From NCBI RefSeq assembly GCF_016860545.1, contig NZ_BNEB01000002.1, positions 2,127,583-2,191,582 on the forward strand: DNA of 64,000 nucleotides. Direction: 5' to 3'. Every line of letters begins with the position of its first letter. Within the stretch, counting starts at the first letter, position 1. The stretch comes from Streptomyces asoensis. GTDB taxonomy: Bacteria > Actinomycetota > Actinomycetes > Streptomycetales > Streptomycetaceae. The notes under the pieces are model-generated. The model had not been told where the DNA came from. It saw only the letters and a list, made by a program, of their open reading frames with translations, and searched no databases. Position numbers and translations under genes: made by a program. Positions 36,245-44,274 of the stretch are shown here, one piece after another.

Positions 36245-36691
36245 ATGCACGCCCAGTTCGACTATCCCGCGCTCCGTCGCGTCCTGGTGGGGGAGTATCC
36301 CTTGTGGGACGAGGCCCTCGCGCTCCTCAACCGGGACCTCTCGGTGACTCTTCCCGAGCAGGGGCCCCTGCAACTCGTGGCCCAGCCTTCCTACGAGGAG
36401 GGCGAGCCGGAGTGCGTCTACGTTGCGCTGGCCAGCGGGGAGTGGCACGGCGGTCACCTGTACCCGAAAGCGGCCGAAGACCTCGCTCATGCCTTGGCGA
36501 TCGTCGCCGACGCCGCGCAGGACACCGTGTCCGAGTGTCTGTGGCAGGCATGGCCCCTGTGCGTCGAACACAAGCTGGGCCTGCATGCGCGCGAGGTGGA
36601 CGGGCAGCTCGCCTGGTGGTGTGCCGGAGGGACGCCGGCTGACGGATCGCCCCACATCCGCGCGGCCGTGGGCTCGCTCGACACCCACTGA
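36245..36691 (+). CDS. Conserved hypothetical protein
   Basis: 148 residues from ATG 36245. An acidic soluble protein with Trp-rich segments (VGEYPLWDEALALLNRDL, SGEWHGGHLYPKAAEDLAHA, SECLWQAWPLCVEHKLGLHA, LAWWCAGG). There is no signal peptide or membrane helix. The GEWHGG and WPLC motifs look conserved, but I do not recognise the family. It converges on the HxlR gene, with 27 bp between them. Confidence 0.6.
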   Translation: MHAQFDYPALRRVLVGEYPLWDEALALLNRDLSVTLPEQGPLQLVAQPSYEEGEPECVYVALASGEWHGGHLYPKAAEDLAHALAIVADAAQDTVSECLWQAWPLCVEHKLGLHAREVDGQLAWWCAGGTPADGSPHIRAAVGSLDTH

Positions 36692-36718
36692 ACCGACCGC
36701 ACCACCGTCAACCGTGCT

Positions 36719-37231
36719 TCACTGTCTGTTCGTTCCGTCGCCGAAGCGTGCCCGCACCGCGGGGTCGTCGAGCAGGCGCTCCGGGTAGCCGGGGCCGGTG
36801 TGCACGGACATGTCCTCGTGGCGCAGCGGTTCGTCGCAGGAGGGGCAGACCACCTGTGCCTGGGTGTCGTGGCCGCAGGCGGTGTGGCGCATGACCACCG
36901 GGACGCCTTCCGCGCCGGACTGCCACCGGTCGCCCCACGCGTTGATCGCGGCCAGGACGCCGAAGAAGTCCCGGCCCTTGTCCGTCAGCAGGTACTCGTG
37001 GCGGACGGGCTCGCTCTGGTAGGCGCTCCGCGTGAGCAGCCCCGCCGTCTCCAGGCGCCGCAGCCGGTCGGTGAGGGTGTTGCGGGCGATGCCGAGCGAC
37101 TCGACGAAGCCGTCGAAGCGTGTCTCGCCGTAGAAGACCTCGCGCAGCACGAGCAGCGTCCAGCCGTCGCCCAGGATGTCGACGGTGCGGGCGATCGAGC
37201 AGGGCCAGCCGTCGAAAGAGGTCCGCCTCAT
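36719..37231 (-). CDS. HxlR-family winged-helix regulator
   Basis: 170 residues from ATG 37231, with AGGG at 37241-37244 as a modest ribosome-binding site; the GTG at 37240 is less likely. The HxlR core (PCSIARTVDILGDGWTLLVL, REVFYGETRFDGFVESLGIA, RNTLTDRLRRLETAGLLTRS, EYLLTDKGRDFFGVLAAINA) fills residues 10-110. A C-terminal zinc-ribbon-like extension (HTACGHDTQAQVVCPSCDEP) with four potential Cys/His ligands follows. HxlR proteins sense aldehydes, electrophiles or redox changes. It is divergent from a crotonase gene, with repeated motifs in the interval. Confidence 0.9.
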   Translation of the reverse strand: MRRTSFDGWPCSIARTVDILGDGWTLLVLREVFYGETRFDGFVESLGIARNTLTDRLRRLETAGLLTRSAYQSEPVRHEYLLTDKGRDFFGVLAAINAWGDRWQSGAEGVPVVMRHTACGHDTQAQVVCPSCDEPLRHEDMSVHTGPGYPERLLDDPAVRARFGDGTNRQ

Positions 37232-37246
37232 ACCGCTCACCCTATC

Positions 37247-37313
37247 AGTCTCATCATGAGATGCACTTGTGCCGAGCGCCGTCCGTGACTACCGTCCAGT
37301 AAGTCTCGTCATG
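37247..37313. promoter_or_regulatory. Repeated operator-like motif between hxlR and crotonase
   Basis: AGTCTCATCATG (37247-37258) and AGTCTCGTCATG (37302-37313) match at 11 of 12 bases and lie 55 bp apart in the divergent interval. The first overlaps a 5-1-5 dyad, CTCAT-C-ATGAG (37250-37260). They are likely HxlR binding sites near each promoter. Confidence 0.5.
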
Positions 37314-37329
37314 CAACTCAGGAGGACTG

Positions 37330-38130
37330 ATGAGTTCCACGTCCACGGAGACGGCCGAGGTCACCGTCGAGCGCGACGGGCACGTCCTGTCGATAGGACT
37401 GAACCGCCCGGCCAAGCGCAACGCCTTCACCCGGCGCATGCTCACGGAACTCTCGAGGGCGTACGGCCTGCTGGAGTCCGACGACGACCTCTGGTGCGGC
37501 GTGCTGTTCGCCCACGGCGACCACTTCACCGCGGGTCTGGACATGCTCGACGTCGGTGCGGAACTGGCCTCGGGAACGTTCGACGCCCCCGCGGGCGGCC
37601 GGGACCCCTGGCGCCTGGACGGGCCCTGGACCAAGCCGGTCGTCGCGGCCGCGCAGGGCTGGGTGATGACCCTCGGCATCGAACTGCTGCTCGCCGCGGA
37701 CATCCGTGTGGCCTCCCGGGACGCGCGCTTCGCCCAGTACGAGATCCGCCGCGGCATCTACCCCTTCGGCGGCGCCACCTTCCGCTTCCCCCGGCAGGCC
37801 GGCTGGGGCAACGCCATGCGCTGGATCCTCACCGGGGAGGAGTTCGACGCCGCCGAGGCCCACCGCATCGGACTGGTGCAGGAACTCGCCGACGACGGCC
37901 CGGCCGCGATCGAGCGGGCCACGCAACTGGCCCGGGTCATCGCGGAGAAGTCGGCCCCGCTCGGAGTCCGGACCGTTTTCGAATCGGCCCACCTCGCCCA
38001 TGAGCACGGCGAAGGTGCCGCGATCGAACGGCTGCGCCCCGACATCGCCCGCCTCATCGCCACCGCCGACGGCGCTGAAGGCGTCCGGTCCTTCGTCGAG
38101 CGCCGAGACGCCGTCTTCACCGGCCGCTGA
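37330..38130 (+). CDS. Enoyl-CoA hydratase/isomerase (crotonase family)
   Basis: 266 residues with AGGAGG seven bases before the ATG. The crotonase fold shows LSIGLNRPAKRNAFTRRMLT, GVLFAHGDHFTAGLDMLDVG (oxyanion loop and acyl-CoA site), KPVVAAAQGWVMTLGIELLL, AADIRVASRDARFAQYEIRR and a C-terminal AEAHRIGLVQELADDG. The first catalytic Glu of hydratases (usually A-x-x-GGG-x-E-L) is replaced here by MTLGIELLL, so the chemistry could be isomerase- or hydrolase-like rather than hydration. It is divergent from, and probably controlled by, the HxlR regulator. Confidence 0.88.
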   Translation: MSSTSTETAEVTVERDGHVLSIGLNRPAKRNAFTRRMLTELSRAYGLLESDDDLWCGVLFAHGDHFTAGLDMLDVGAELASGTFDAPAGGRDPWRLDGPWTKPVVAAAQGWVMTLGIELLLAADIRVASRDARFAQYEIRRGIYPFGGATFRFPRQAGWGNAMRWILTGEEFDAAEAHRIGLVQELADDGPAAIERATQLARVIAEKSAPLGVRTVFESAHLAHEHGEGAAIERLRPDIARLIATADGAEGVRSFVERRDAVFTGR

Positions 38131-38282
38131 CTGCTCGCCGCCCGAGCGACGCGATTCGGCGGCCGTACCCCACTCCGGAACCATCCCGGCCGTATTGACG
38201 TGCAGGTAGGGGAGTACCCGGGACGCCGCCCGGGTCGTGAGATGTCTGCGCAGGCCGACGGATGGATGCGGGTACGGACCGG

Positions 38283-39536
38283 ATGGATGCAATCCACGAC
38301 GACGTGGCGGAGTTCGCCCTGCTGCTGGCGCGTCTGAAGGACCGCACGGATCGCAGCTACGCGGCGCTGGCCCGCCGTCTGGGCGTGAACGCCTCCACCC
38401 TGCACCGCTACTGCGCCGGAGAGGCCGTGCCCCTGGACTTCTCCCGGATCGAGCGGTTCGCCGTACTCTGCGGTGCCTCCGCCGAGGAACGCGTGGAGTT
38501 GCACCGCCGATGGATCCTGGCAGTCGCGGCACGGCAACGATCACGCCTGTCCGAGGCCCGGCGCTCACCGCGGCGCCAGGGCACGGCGAGCCCGGCGGCC
38601 GTGTCCACGTCCGTCGGCCCCGGCGTCCAGGTGGACGCGACACCCGGACAGGCCGCGCCCACCGTCCCGGTACCGGGGTGGGCGTCGCCGGCCGCCAGGC
38701 CGGCTGCCGCGCCGCGTCCTCGACGACGTCCCGTGCGTTCGCTCGTGCTGGCGGCCGCGTGCGCCGTCGCGTTCGCCGGCCTCACCGCATCCGCTGCCGG
38801 GCCTCCCGTCGGCGGCGGTGGTCCGGCGTCCTCCGCCTCCACCACACCGAAGCCCTCGGCACCGGCCGCGCAAGGCGGCGGCGGCCTCCAGAAGGACCAG
38901 GCGGACGAGGCCCAGCCGCCGGCCCCGCTCACCTGGACCGTCAAGTCCCAGGTCTGGCAGCTCGATTGCGACCATGACTACGTCATCGCCAAGCCGCCGG
39001 AGCAGGTCCCGCCCCCGCCGACGTCGGCGGACGCAGAGGGATGGGCCGCGTCCCAGGCGGCAGTCCACGGACGCACCACCAATCTGCGGATCTCGGTGCA
39101 GGGACGCGGCGCCGCCGCCGTGGTCCTCGAGGCACTGCACGTGCGCGTGGTCGACCGGGTCACCCCGGCCGACCGCTCGGGTGCCGCCTACTCCATGTAC
39201 GAAGGGTGCGGAGCCGTCCTCGTCCCCCGCCACTTCGCCGTGAACCTCGACTCCCGCCGACCGCTGGCCCGTCCGACGCCCGGCAACGACCCGGACCGAC
39301 CGGCTCCCGCGGTCGGCTTCCCCTACCGGGTGTCCCTGCGGGATCCTGAGGTCCTGATGCTCGCCGCACGCACCGTGACCTGCACCTGCGCCTGGTATCT
39401 CGACCTCGACTGGTCCTCGCAGGGCCGGACCGGCACGGTGCGCATCGACGACCACGGTCGCCCGTTCCGTACCACCGGCATCGAAGGGCTGCCGCGCTAC
39501 TGGTATCGGGACCACCGCTGGATCCCCATGACCTGA
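38283..39536 (+). CDS. Membrane-anchored helix-turn-helix protein
   Basis: 417 residues from ATG 38283 (ATG 38262 is an alternative). Residues 5-75 form an XRE-like helix-turn-helix (EFALLLARLKDRTDRSYAAL, ARRLGVNASTLHRYCAGEAV) common in Streptomyces. A Pro/Ala linker leads to one membrane helix at about 155-175 (SLVLAAACAVAFAGLTASA). The outer part of about 240 residues has four or five cysteines (WQLDCDHDYVIAKPPEQ, YEGCGAVLV, TVTCTCAWYL) and ends YWYRDHRWIPMT. The layout suggests a one-component sensor passing an extracellular signal to a DNA-binding domain; the signal is unknown. Confidence 0.8.
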   Translation: MDAIHDDVAEFALLLARLKDRTDRSYAALARRLGVNASTLHRYCAGEAVPLDFSRIERFAVLCGASAEERVELHRRWILAVAARQRSRLSEARRSPRRQGTASPAAVSTSVGPGVQVDATPGQAAPTVPVPGWASPAARPAAAPRPRRRPVRSLVLAAACAVAFAGLTASAAGPPVGGGGPASSASTTPKPSAPAAQGGGGLQKDQADEAQPPAPLTWTVKSQVWQLDCDHDYVIAKPPEQVPPPPTSADAEGWAASQAAVHGRTTNLRISVQGRGAAAVVLEALHVRVVDRVTPADRSGAAYSMYEGCGAVLVPRHFAVNLDSRRPLARPTPGNDPDRPAPAVGFPYRVSLRDPEVLMLAARTVTCTCAWYLDLDWSSQGRTGTVRIDDHGRPFRTTGIEGLPRYWYRDHRWIPMT

Positions 39537-39600
39537 ATATGTGTCAAGGCATGTCCCGGAAGCGGTGAGTGGCCACGCCGCGGCCGTTGCGGAGGTGGTG

Positions 39601-39978
39601 CTAGCAGGTGGAACTGCTGGAGATCTTGATGCCGTTGACGACGTAGGCGTTGGCGAACACCGTCTGGCTGTTCGGCGAGAGACAGATGGATCCCCCGCTC
39701 TGGAGCCGCAGGTACACCACGTCGTCGTTCCGCGTGTTCAGAACCCCGTAGTGCGGGCGGGGCGTGACCGACTGGTAGGAGCTGGTGACGTCCTTGTACT
39801 TCGAGAGCGGCGTGCCCGCGAGCAAGGCGTTGTTGTCCACGTAGAAGCAGACGTACGGGTAAGGGCAGCCCTGGGTGGGGCCCTCCGCGTGCGCCGCGGA
39901 CGCGCCGGTCAGGGACATGGCCGCGACGGCGACACTCACCCCCGCGAAGCTGGCGGTCTTCCGGATGGCAGGCTTCAT
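39601..39978 (-). CDS. Secreted peptidase-inhibitor-I36-like protein
   Basis: 125 residues with GGAGG five bases before the ATG. The Sec signal peptide (MKPAIRKTASFAGVSVAVAA then MSLTGASAAHA) leaves a mature domain of about 94 residues. It begins GPTQGCPYPYVCFYVDNNAL, close to the C-P-x-x-x-V-C-x-Y opening of peptidase inhibitor family I36, and continues with DVTSSYQSV, DDVVYLRLQSGGSICLSPN and an SSSTC terminus. The four cysteines fit two disulfides. Family I36 contains the Streptomyces metalloprotease inhibitor SMPI. Inhibition of a protease is plausible, not shown. Confidence 0.65.
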   Translation of the reverse strand: MKPAIRKTASFAGVSVAVAAMSLTGASAAHAEGPTQGCPYPYVCFYVDNNALLAGTPLSKYKDVTSSYQSVTPRPHYGVLNTRNDDVVYLRLQSGGSICLSPNSQTVFANAYVVNGIKISSSSTC

Positions 39979-40027
39979 CGTTCCTCCAAGAACTCGGGTC
40001 GTCTTGCGCATCGGTGTGTCGGGGCCG

Positions 40028-40645
40028 TCACTTCGACATGATGAAGTCCAGGGCGAAACCGGAAGCGGTCGTCCAGTAGGTGACGAGCTGGCCGTCGTCC
40101 GCGTACAGCGTCGGGGCGGGCATGGGGACGTCGATCGGCCGGCCCACTTGACTGCCGGGCTGACGGCCCTGGAGACCGAGGGCCATGCTCTTCGCCTCGT
40201 ACTCGTCCCTGGCCCCACCACTGACGAGCACCGCGGCATAGGCCTCCTCACCGGGAGCGAGAGTCACGGGAACCCCCGGGTCCGGGTCGCTCTCCTCGAT
40301 CACGGGAACGGTGGTCCGGGCATCGGCCCCGAGCCGCAGCAGGGGGTGGCGATACAGGTTGCACTTCTTGTCGCCGGCGTTCTGGACGATCAGCAGGAGG
40401 TGCCTGGCCTCCTTGCTGTCCGCGGGCTCCTTGACGGCGGACACGCCCAGAGCCTCCTGGGAGCAGGCGGCGACGGCACCCTTTCCGCCGCGGGTGTCCG
40501 AGCCGTGCGCCACCGAGTCCCCGGCCGCGCCGCCGCCCGCTCGCGGGCCGGTGGCGGCGGCCTGTGCCGAGAGGCCACTCCCGAGAGCCAGGACGAGACC
40601 TGTGGCCACGGCCAGACGGCGGCCTCCGAAAGACTTCACGCTCAT
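40028..40645 (-). CDS. Secreted DUF4232 protein
   Basis: 205 residues from ATG 40645; ATG 40651 is too close to the GGAG box. A signal peptide (GGRRLAVATGLVLALGSGLS AQA) is followed by a Gly-rich spacer and a DUF4232-like beta domain (LLLIVQNAGDKKCNLYRHPL, PVTLAPGEEAYAAVLVSGG, ALDFIMSK). DUF4232 is abundant in exported Streptomyces proteins and lipoproteins and has no known function. It sits just downstream on the strand from a six-copy GTGCCG tandem repeat. It may be co-transcribed with the I36-like gene (49-bp gap). Confidence 0.75.
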   Translation of the reverse strand: MSVKSFGGRRLAVATGLVLALGSGLSAQAAATGPRAGGGAAGDSVAHGSDTRGGKGAVAACSQEALGVSAVKEPADSKEARHLLLIVQNAGDKKCNLYRHPLLRLGADARTTVPVIEESDPDPGVPVTLAPGEEAYAAVLVSGGARDEYEAKSMALGLQGRQPGSQVGRPIDVPMPAPTLYADDGQLVTYWTTASGFALDFIMSK

Positions 40646-40681
40646 GTGCATGCTCCGTTTCCGATCGCTGTGAGGTCGCAC

Positions 40682-40717
40682 GTGCCGGTGCCGGTGCCGG
40701 TGCCGGTGCCGGTGCCG
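40682..40717. repeat. Hexanucleotide tandem repeat (GTGCCG)6
   Basis: Six perfect GTGCCG units followed by the variants GTGTGG and GTG. It lies 37 bp upstream of the DUF4232 start codon, in its presumed leader or promoter. Copy number could vary by slippage. Confidence 0.85.
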
Positions 40718-40947
40718 GTGTGGGTGTCTTGGGGCAGCCGGGCCGCTCGGCACTTCAGCCGGTGCGACAGCCACAGCCTCGGATGCCAGCCGTGCCTGGG
40801 ACAACAGCCGCCGGCCCCCTGCAACGACGGGACGATCCCACCCCCGATGACCTGCATGAATGACGAAGCCTGGGATGCCTCCCCGGGATGCGGTACCGCT
40901 GCGGACGCGCCCATCGGGGCCGGCGGCCGTCAGCCGCACCCAGGAAC

Positions 40948-41390
40948 TCATGGCCGTCCGTCCTGTTCCTGTGCCGCCACGAGTGCTTCGACTCCGTCGA
41001 GGATCCGGTCGAGGCCGAAGTCGAGAGGGTCGGTGGCGGGTGCGTCGAAGGCGCCGTCGGCGACGGCCTTGACGAGAGCGGGGAAGCTGTCGGCGCAAGG
41101 TCTGGTGCCGCTGCGCGCCGCCCAGTCCCGTCGGCTCCAGGGCGGCGAGCGCCGTGTCGAGCCATCGCAGCTGTCGGGGGCCCATGATCTGGCGGCGCAT
41201 CGCGGTGGCGGTGAGCAGCCAGGGGTGCGCCGAGCAGAGGGCGGCGCACTGCCGTGTCCACTCCCGCACGGTCCCCCGCCAGTCGCCGTGCGCCGCCCGG
41301 GACAGGTCCGGCGCGTCGGTGAGCACCTCTTCCACCAGCAGCTCGACGAGTTCGTGCTTGCCGGGGACGTACCGGTACAGCTGGCCCGGC
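40948..41390 (-). pseudogene. TetR-family regulator relic, frameshifted
   Basis: One minus-strand frame reads GQLYRYVPGKHELVELLVEE, then REWTRQCAALCSAHPWLLTA, TAMRRQIMGPRQLRWLDTAL and AALEPTGLGGAQRH. These are the recognition-helix end and effector domain of TetR_C-type proteins. It then loses phase near 41100. The true ending, ALVKAVADGAFDAPATDPLD then FGLDRILDGVEALVAAQ, is in another frame and stops at 40948. The first half of the helix-turn-helix is also missing. A nonfunctional regulator. Confidence 0.65.
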
Positions 41391-41663
41391 TGGAGAAAGC
41401 CGGCAAGAGGAAGGAACTCGTCGCGATCACGGCCATGGGGTCGGACCGGACGGCGTGGACCGTGCAGCAGTGGGCGCACTACGCCAAGACCGTCGGTCGG
41501 TGATCACAGGCCGAACGGCCGAGCAGGCGTGAGGGGGCGGCGGGGGGTGGTGGTCAGGGGCCGGGAGGCTCGGGGTGGGGCGTCGGCAGCAGTCGGGACG
41601 CGGGGACCGACCGGCCTGTGCCTCCGGGCTCGTGGCACACCCGGGCGTAGCCGTACGCGCGGC

Positions 41664-42419
41664 TCAGCGGAGTTCTGAACTGATCTGCCGGTGCTGAGCG
41701 GTTCGAGCGTCGGCCGACGGCAGCGTGCTCTTCTCCCGTCGCCCGTCCGGCAACGTGCCGGTCTTCGGTGCCGCACCCGCACCCCGCCACAACGCGGACC
41801 TCGGCGTGCGCCAGCCCAGCCGCACGGCCGACAGCCGAAGCGCGAAGGCGAGCAGCCCGGCCGCCACCGCGGTGGCCACCCTGAGGGTGGAAGTGGCGTG
41901 CAGCAGGATCACCAGTCCGGATCCGAGCAACGCGGGCACGACGTACAGATCGCGGTCCCAGGCGAGCGACGACGGTATCTCACGCGCCAGTACCGAGCAG
42001 GCGACCCCGCCGCCCACGGCCGTGGTCACCCCGATGGCGACGGAGGCCGGGGAGTTCAGGCCGTGATCCAGGGCTTTGACGGTGCCGGTCACGCAGAAGA
42101 TGCCCAACGCGCCCGCATCGGCCACGTGCCACCCCAGTTTCCAGGACTGGGCCCGCGAACTGAAGAACACCAACAAGGTCGCCAGGAAAGGGGCGGTCGC
42201 GCAGCCCAGGTCGGTGAACGCGACAGGTTCGACACGCAGCACCAGGTCCCGGAAGAGCCCGCCACCCACACCCGCGGACTCGGCCAGCAGCAATGTGCCG
42301 AAGAAGTCGAAGTCCTTGCGTGTGGCGATCAGGGCCCCGTGGACGGCGAAGGCGAAGATCCCGGCCAGATCGAGCGGATACTGAATGGCGCCCGCCAACT
42401 CGTGCATTTCGGAGATCAC
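41664..42419 (-). CDS. TRIC-type (UPF0126) cation channel family membrane protein
   Basis: 251 residues from GTG 42419, chosen because GGGAG lies six bases ahead; ATG 42407 is the alternative. Two repeats of three helices each make seven membrane segments. They include the first-repeat motif GGGLFRDLVLRVEPVAFTD after FFGTLLLAESAGV, and the second-repeat TTAVGGGVACSVLAREIPSS with LGIFCVTGTVKALDHGLNSP. This arrangement matches bacterial TRIC homologues, trimeric potassium-permeable channels. Residues after about 210 are a Pro/Arg-rich cytoplasmic tail. No operon partners. Confidence 0.88.
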   Translation of the reverse strand: MISEMHELAGAIQYPLDLAGIFAFAVHGALIATRKDFDFFGTLLLAESAGVGGGLFRDLVLRVEPVAFTDLGCATAPFLATLLVFFSSRAQSWKLGWHVADAGALGIFCVTGTVKALDHGLNSPASVAIGVTTAVGGGVACSVLAREIPSSLAWDRDLYVVPALLGSGLVILLHATSTLRVATAVAAGLLAFALRLSAVRLGWRTPRSALWRGAGAAPKTGTLPDGRREKSTLPSADARTAQHRQISSELR

Positions 42420-42798
42420 TTGAAGCTCCCTGGGCTCGGCCCGACGTCGGCCCTGCGATCCGGTGTGTCGTACGGCGAACGGCGCATGACGGAGATAGGA
42501 ATCCTGAGAGGCTGGATCGGGGACTGCATGGACAGGTGCTGTGCTCGAAAAGTCGTCCACGCATCGGTGGGACGGTCGTGGGGACGCTCCCCGCGACGGC
42601 ATCGGCCTTGGCTGACACGGCACGCTATCGAGGCGGCCAGTGGTCTCGCCCGCCGTGAGCAGAGAATGAGGTGCACTTGGTCCGTCACGGATCGGCCTGG
42701 CCCGTGACGAACCGAACGGTGCCGAGAATTGTCCGTCCAGGATGACGGACGAGGTGGAGGCTCCGCACCGGTCGGAACCTCCGCGCGCCGCCTCTCGA
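42420..42798. other. Gene-free interval
   Basis: 379 bp between the TRIC gene's 5' end and the 3' end of the next minus-strand gene. A 7-bp dyad, GTCACGG...CCGTGAC (around 42683-42707), may end or regulate transcription. Nothing else recognisable. Confidence 0.35.
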
Positions 42799-43212
42799 TC
42801 AGGTCAGGCGGGCTCCGGCTGCCGCGAGGCGGGCGTGCCAGTCGCGCATCAGTGCCGCCGCGCCACCGTTGAGCAACTGGTCCACTGCTCCGCCGACCGC
42901 ACCCGGCGACGCTGCGCCGTGTCCGGCGTCCTCCAGGGCTTGCCGCTGCTCCGTGCTGGGCGCGGGGGACAGCGAGGCGCCGCGCCCGACGAGGGCGTGA
43001 CGCCGCCCGTCGATGGTCAGCACGAGAGTGCCGAACCGCGTCAGGCGGCCGGTGACGGCATGCGGGTCGACGTGCGCGACGGTGCCGAGGGACCGGTCCC
43101 GCACGTGCAGGCTGCCGGGGCGCAGCGTGACCAGGACGGGTTCGCAGCGGGCGCCGTTCCACAGGCTGCGCCTCCAGTGGACGATGCCCGAATGTCCCGT
43201 GTCTGTGCTCAT
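42799..43212 (-). CDS. Conserved hypothetical protein
   Basis: 137 residues from ATG 43212; in-frame ATGs at 43224 and further upstream are alternatives. The first half is beta-rich and PH-like in rhythm (SGIVHWRRSLWNGARCEPVL, VTLRPGSLHVRDRSLGTVAH, FGTLVLTIDGRRHALVG). The second half is helical (EQRQALEDAGHGAAS, GGAVDQLLNGGAAALMRDWH). No signal peptide. Family not recognised; function unknown. Confidence 0.55.
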   Translation of the reverse strand: MSTDTGHSGIVHWRRSLWNGARCEPVLVTLRPGSLHVRDRSLGTVAHVDPHAVTGRLTRFGTLVLTIDGRRHALVGRGASLSPAPSTEQRQALEDAGHGAASPGAVGGAVDQLLNGGAAALMRDWHARLAAAGARLT

Positions 43213-43279
43213 GCCACCGATCATGGCATGCACACGGGACGGTCCACAGCCCGCCCGTCCGAGGGCGGTCTCTCCGGCC

Positions 43280-43663
43280 CTACTCGTCGAGGAACTGATA
43301 GGCGGCGCTCGGGACTGTGATCACCACGATGCCGTCGCGAACCTGCCACTCGCTCATGCCGTCGGTCTCGTGGCTGACGAGGAACAGTCCGGTGATCCGG
43401 TCGTTGTCGTCGTCGGAAGCCGGCACCCGCGCCACACGACGCAGTAGCTCCAAGAGCCAGTCGGTGGACTGCGCGCGCATCTCGGCCCCGAAGAAGACCC
43501 AATGGGTGAAGTTGTACTGCCTTTCGGGAAAGGCCCAGCCACCACTGTAGGTCCGATCGGGATCGTCCGCTCCGACGATCTCCTTCACCTGGATGAGCTG
43601 CCGGTCGTCGCACTCCAGCCAACCCCTGATCCGGACGAAAACGCCCACGACGACCGCCCCCAT
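43280..43663 (-). CDS. Conserved hypothetical protein
   Basis: 127 residues from ATG 43663, giving MGAVVVGVFVRIRGWLECDD. A small soluble alpha/beta protein with conserved aromatic segments (RTYSGGWAFPERQYNFTHWV then FFGAEMRAQSTDWLLELLRR) and an acidic DDDNDRITGLFLVSHETDG loop; it ends VITVPSAAYQFLDE. It resembles stand-alone Streptomyces proteins of unknown role. Not in an operon. Confidence 0.6.
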   Translation of the reverse strand: MGAVVVGVFVRIRGWLECDDRQLIQVKEIVGADDPDRTYSGGWAFPERQYNFTHWVFFGAEMRAQSTDWLLELLRRVARVPASDDDNDRITGLFLVSHETDGMSEWQVRDGIVVITVPSAAYQFLDE

Positions 43664-43906
43664 TTCCAGGCGCCACCCGCCAGGCGCCATCTGCCGGACG
43701 CCGACTCCGACGGCGTCGCACTCTAGGCATGACCGGATTGATCTGGCAAAACCCTTTACGCACCTCCTGAACGCGGGCCGTAAGCGCGCGCGGGGCGTTC
43801 ACCGACGAGGACGGCACCCCGCGAGCGTCCCGCATCCGACAGCCGCGGAAGAGCCGAAGTATTCACAGCGGCAGCAGTCAGCGAAGCAGGCGCAGGAGGA
43901 GACGTC

Positions 43907-44239
43907 ATGGCCAGGTGGACCCCGCGTCCCGATGGTGGTCGGCCGGAGGGGCGTGAATGCGTACACATCGAAACAGCCGAACCGGAGGCCACGCCGCAGA
44001 GCGTCGTGTGCCGGCAGTGCGTGGTCCTCGGTCACGACTGGGTCGCCTTGCGGGTGTGCCTCACTTGCGGATACGTGGGCTGTTGCGACAGTTCGCGCCA
44101 CGGTCATGCCACTGCCCACTTCGAATCCAGCGGACACCCGCTGATGCGCTCCGCCGAGCACGGCGACGAATGGGCCTGGTGCTTTGTGGACGAGCTGTAT
44201 CTCCAGCCGTGTGACGTCAGTCGAGCGTCCACTGGTTGA
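43907..44239 (+). CDS. UBP-type zinc-finger protein
   Basis: 110 residues. The ZnF-UBP fold is marked by ECVHIETAEP, SVVCRQCVVLGHDWVALRVC, LTCGYVGCCDSSRHGHATAH, FESSGHPLMRSAEHGDEWAW and CFVDELY, giving the Cys/His ligands for two or three zinc ions. In eukaryotes this domain binds the free C-terminus of ubiquitin. Bacterial stand-alone versions are frequent in Streptomyces and unexplained. GGAG precedes the ATG. It converges with the LacI regulator. Confidence 0.88.
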   Translation: MARWTPRPDGGRPEGRECVHIETAEPEATPQSVVCRQCVVLGHDWVALRVCLTCGYVGCCDSSRHGHATAHFESSGHPLMRSAEHGDEWAWCFVDELYLQPCDVSRASTG

Positions 44240-44274
44240 TCTGGTCAGGCCCGGTGCCGGGCAGTCGGTGTGCC

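Noticed and set aside
40682..40723. Hexamer repeats considered as a CRISPR-like array
   Set aside because: Units are contiguous 6-mers without spacers. It is a simple tandem repeat.
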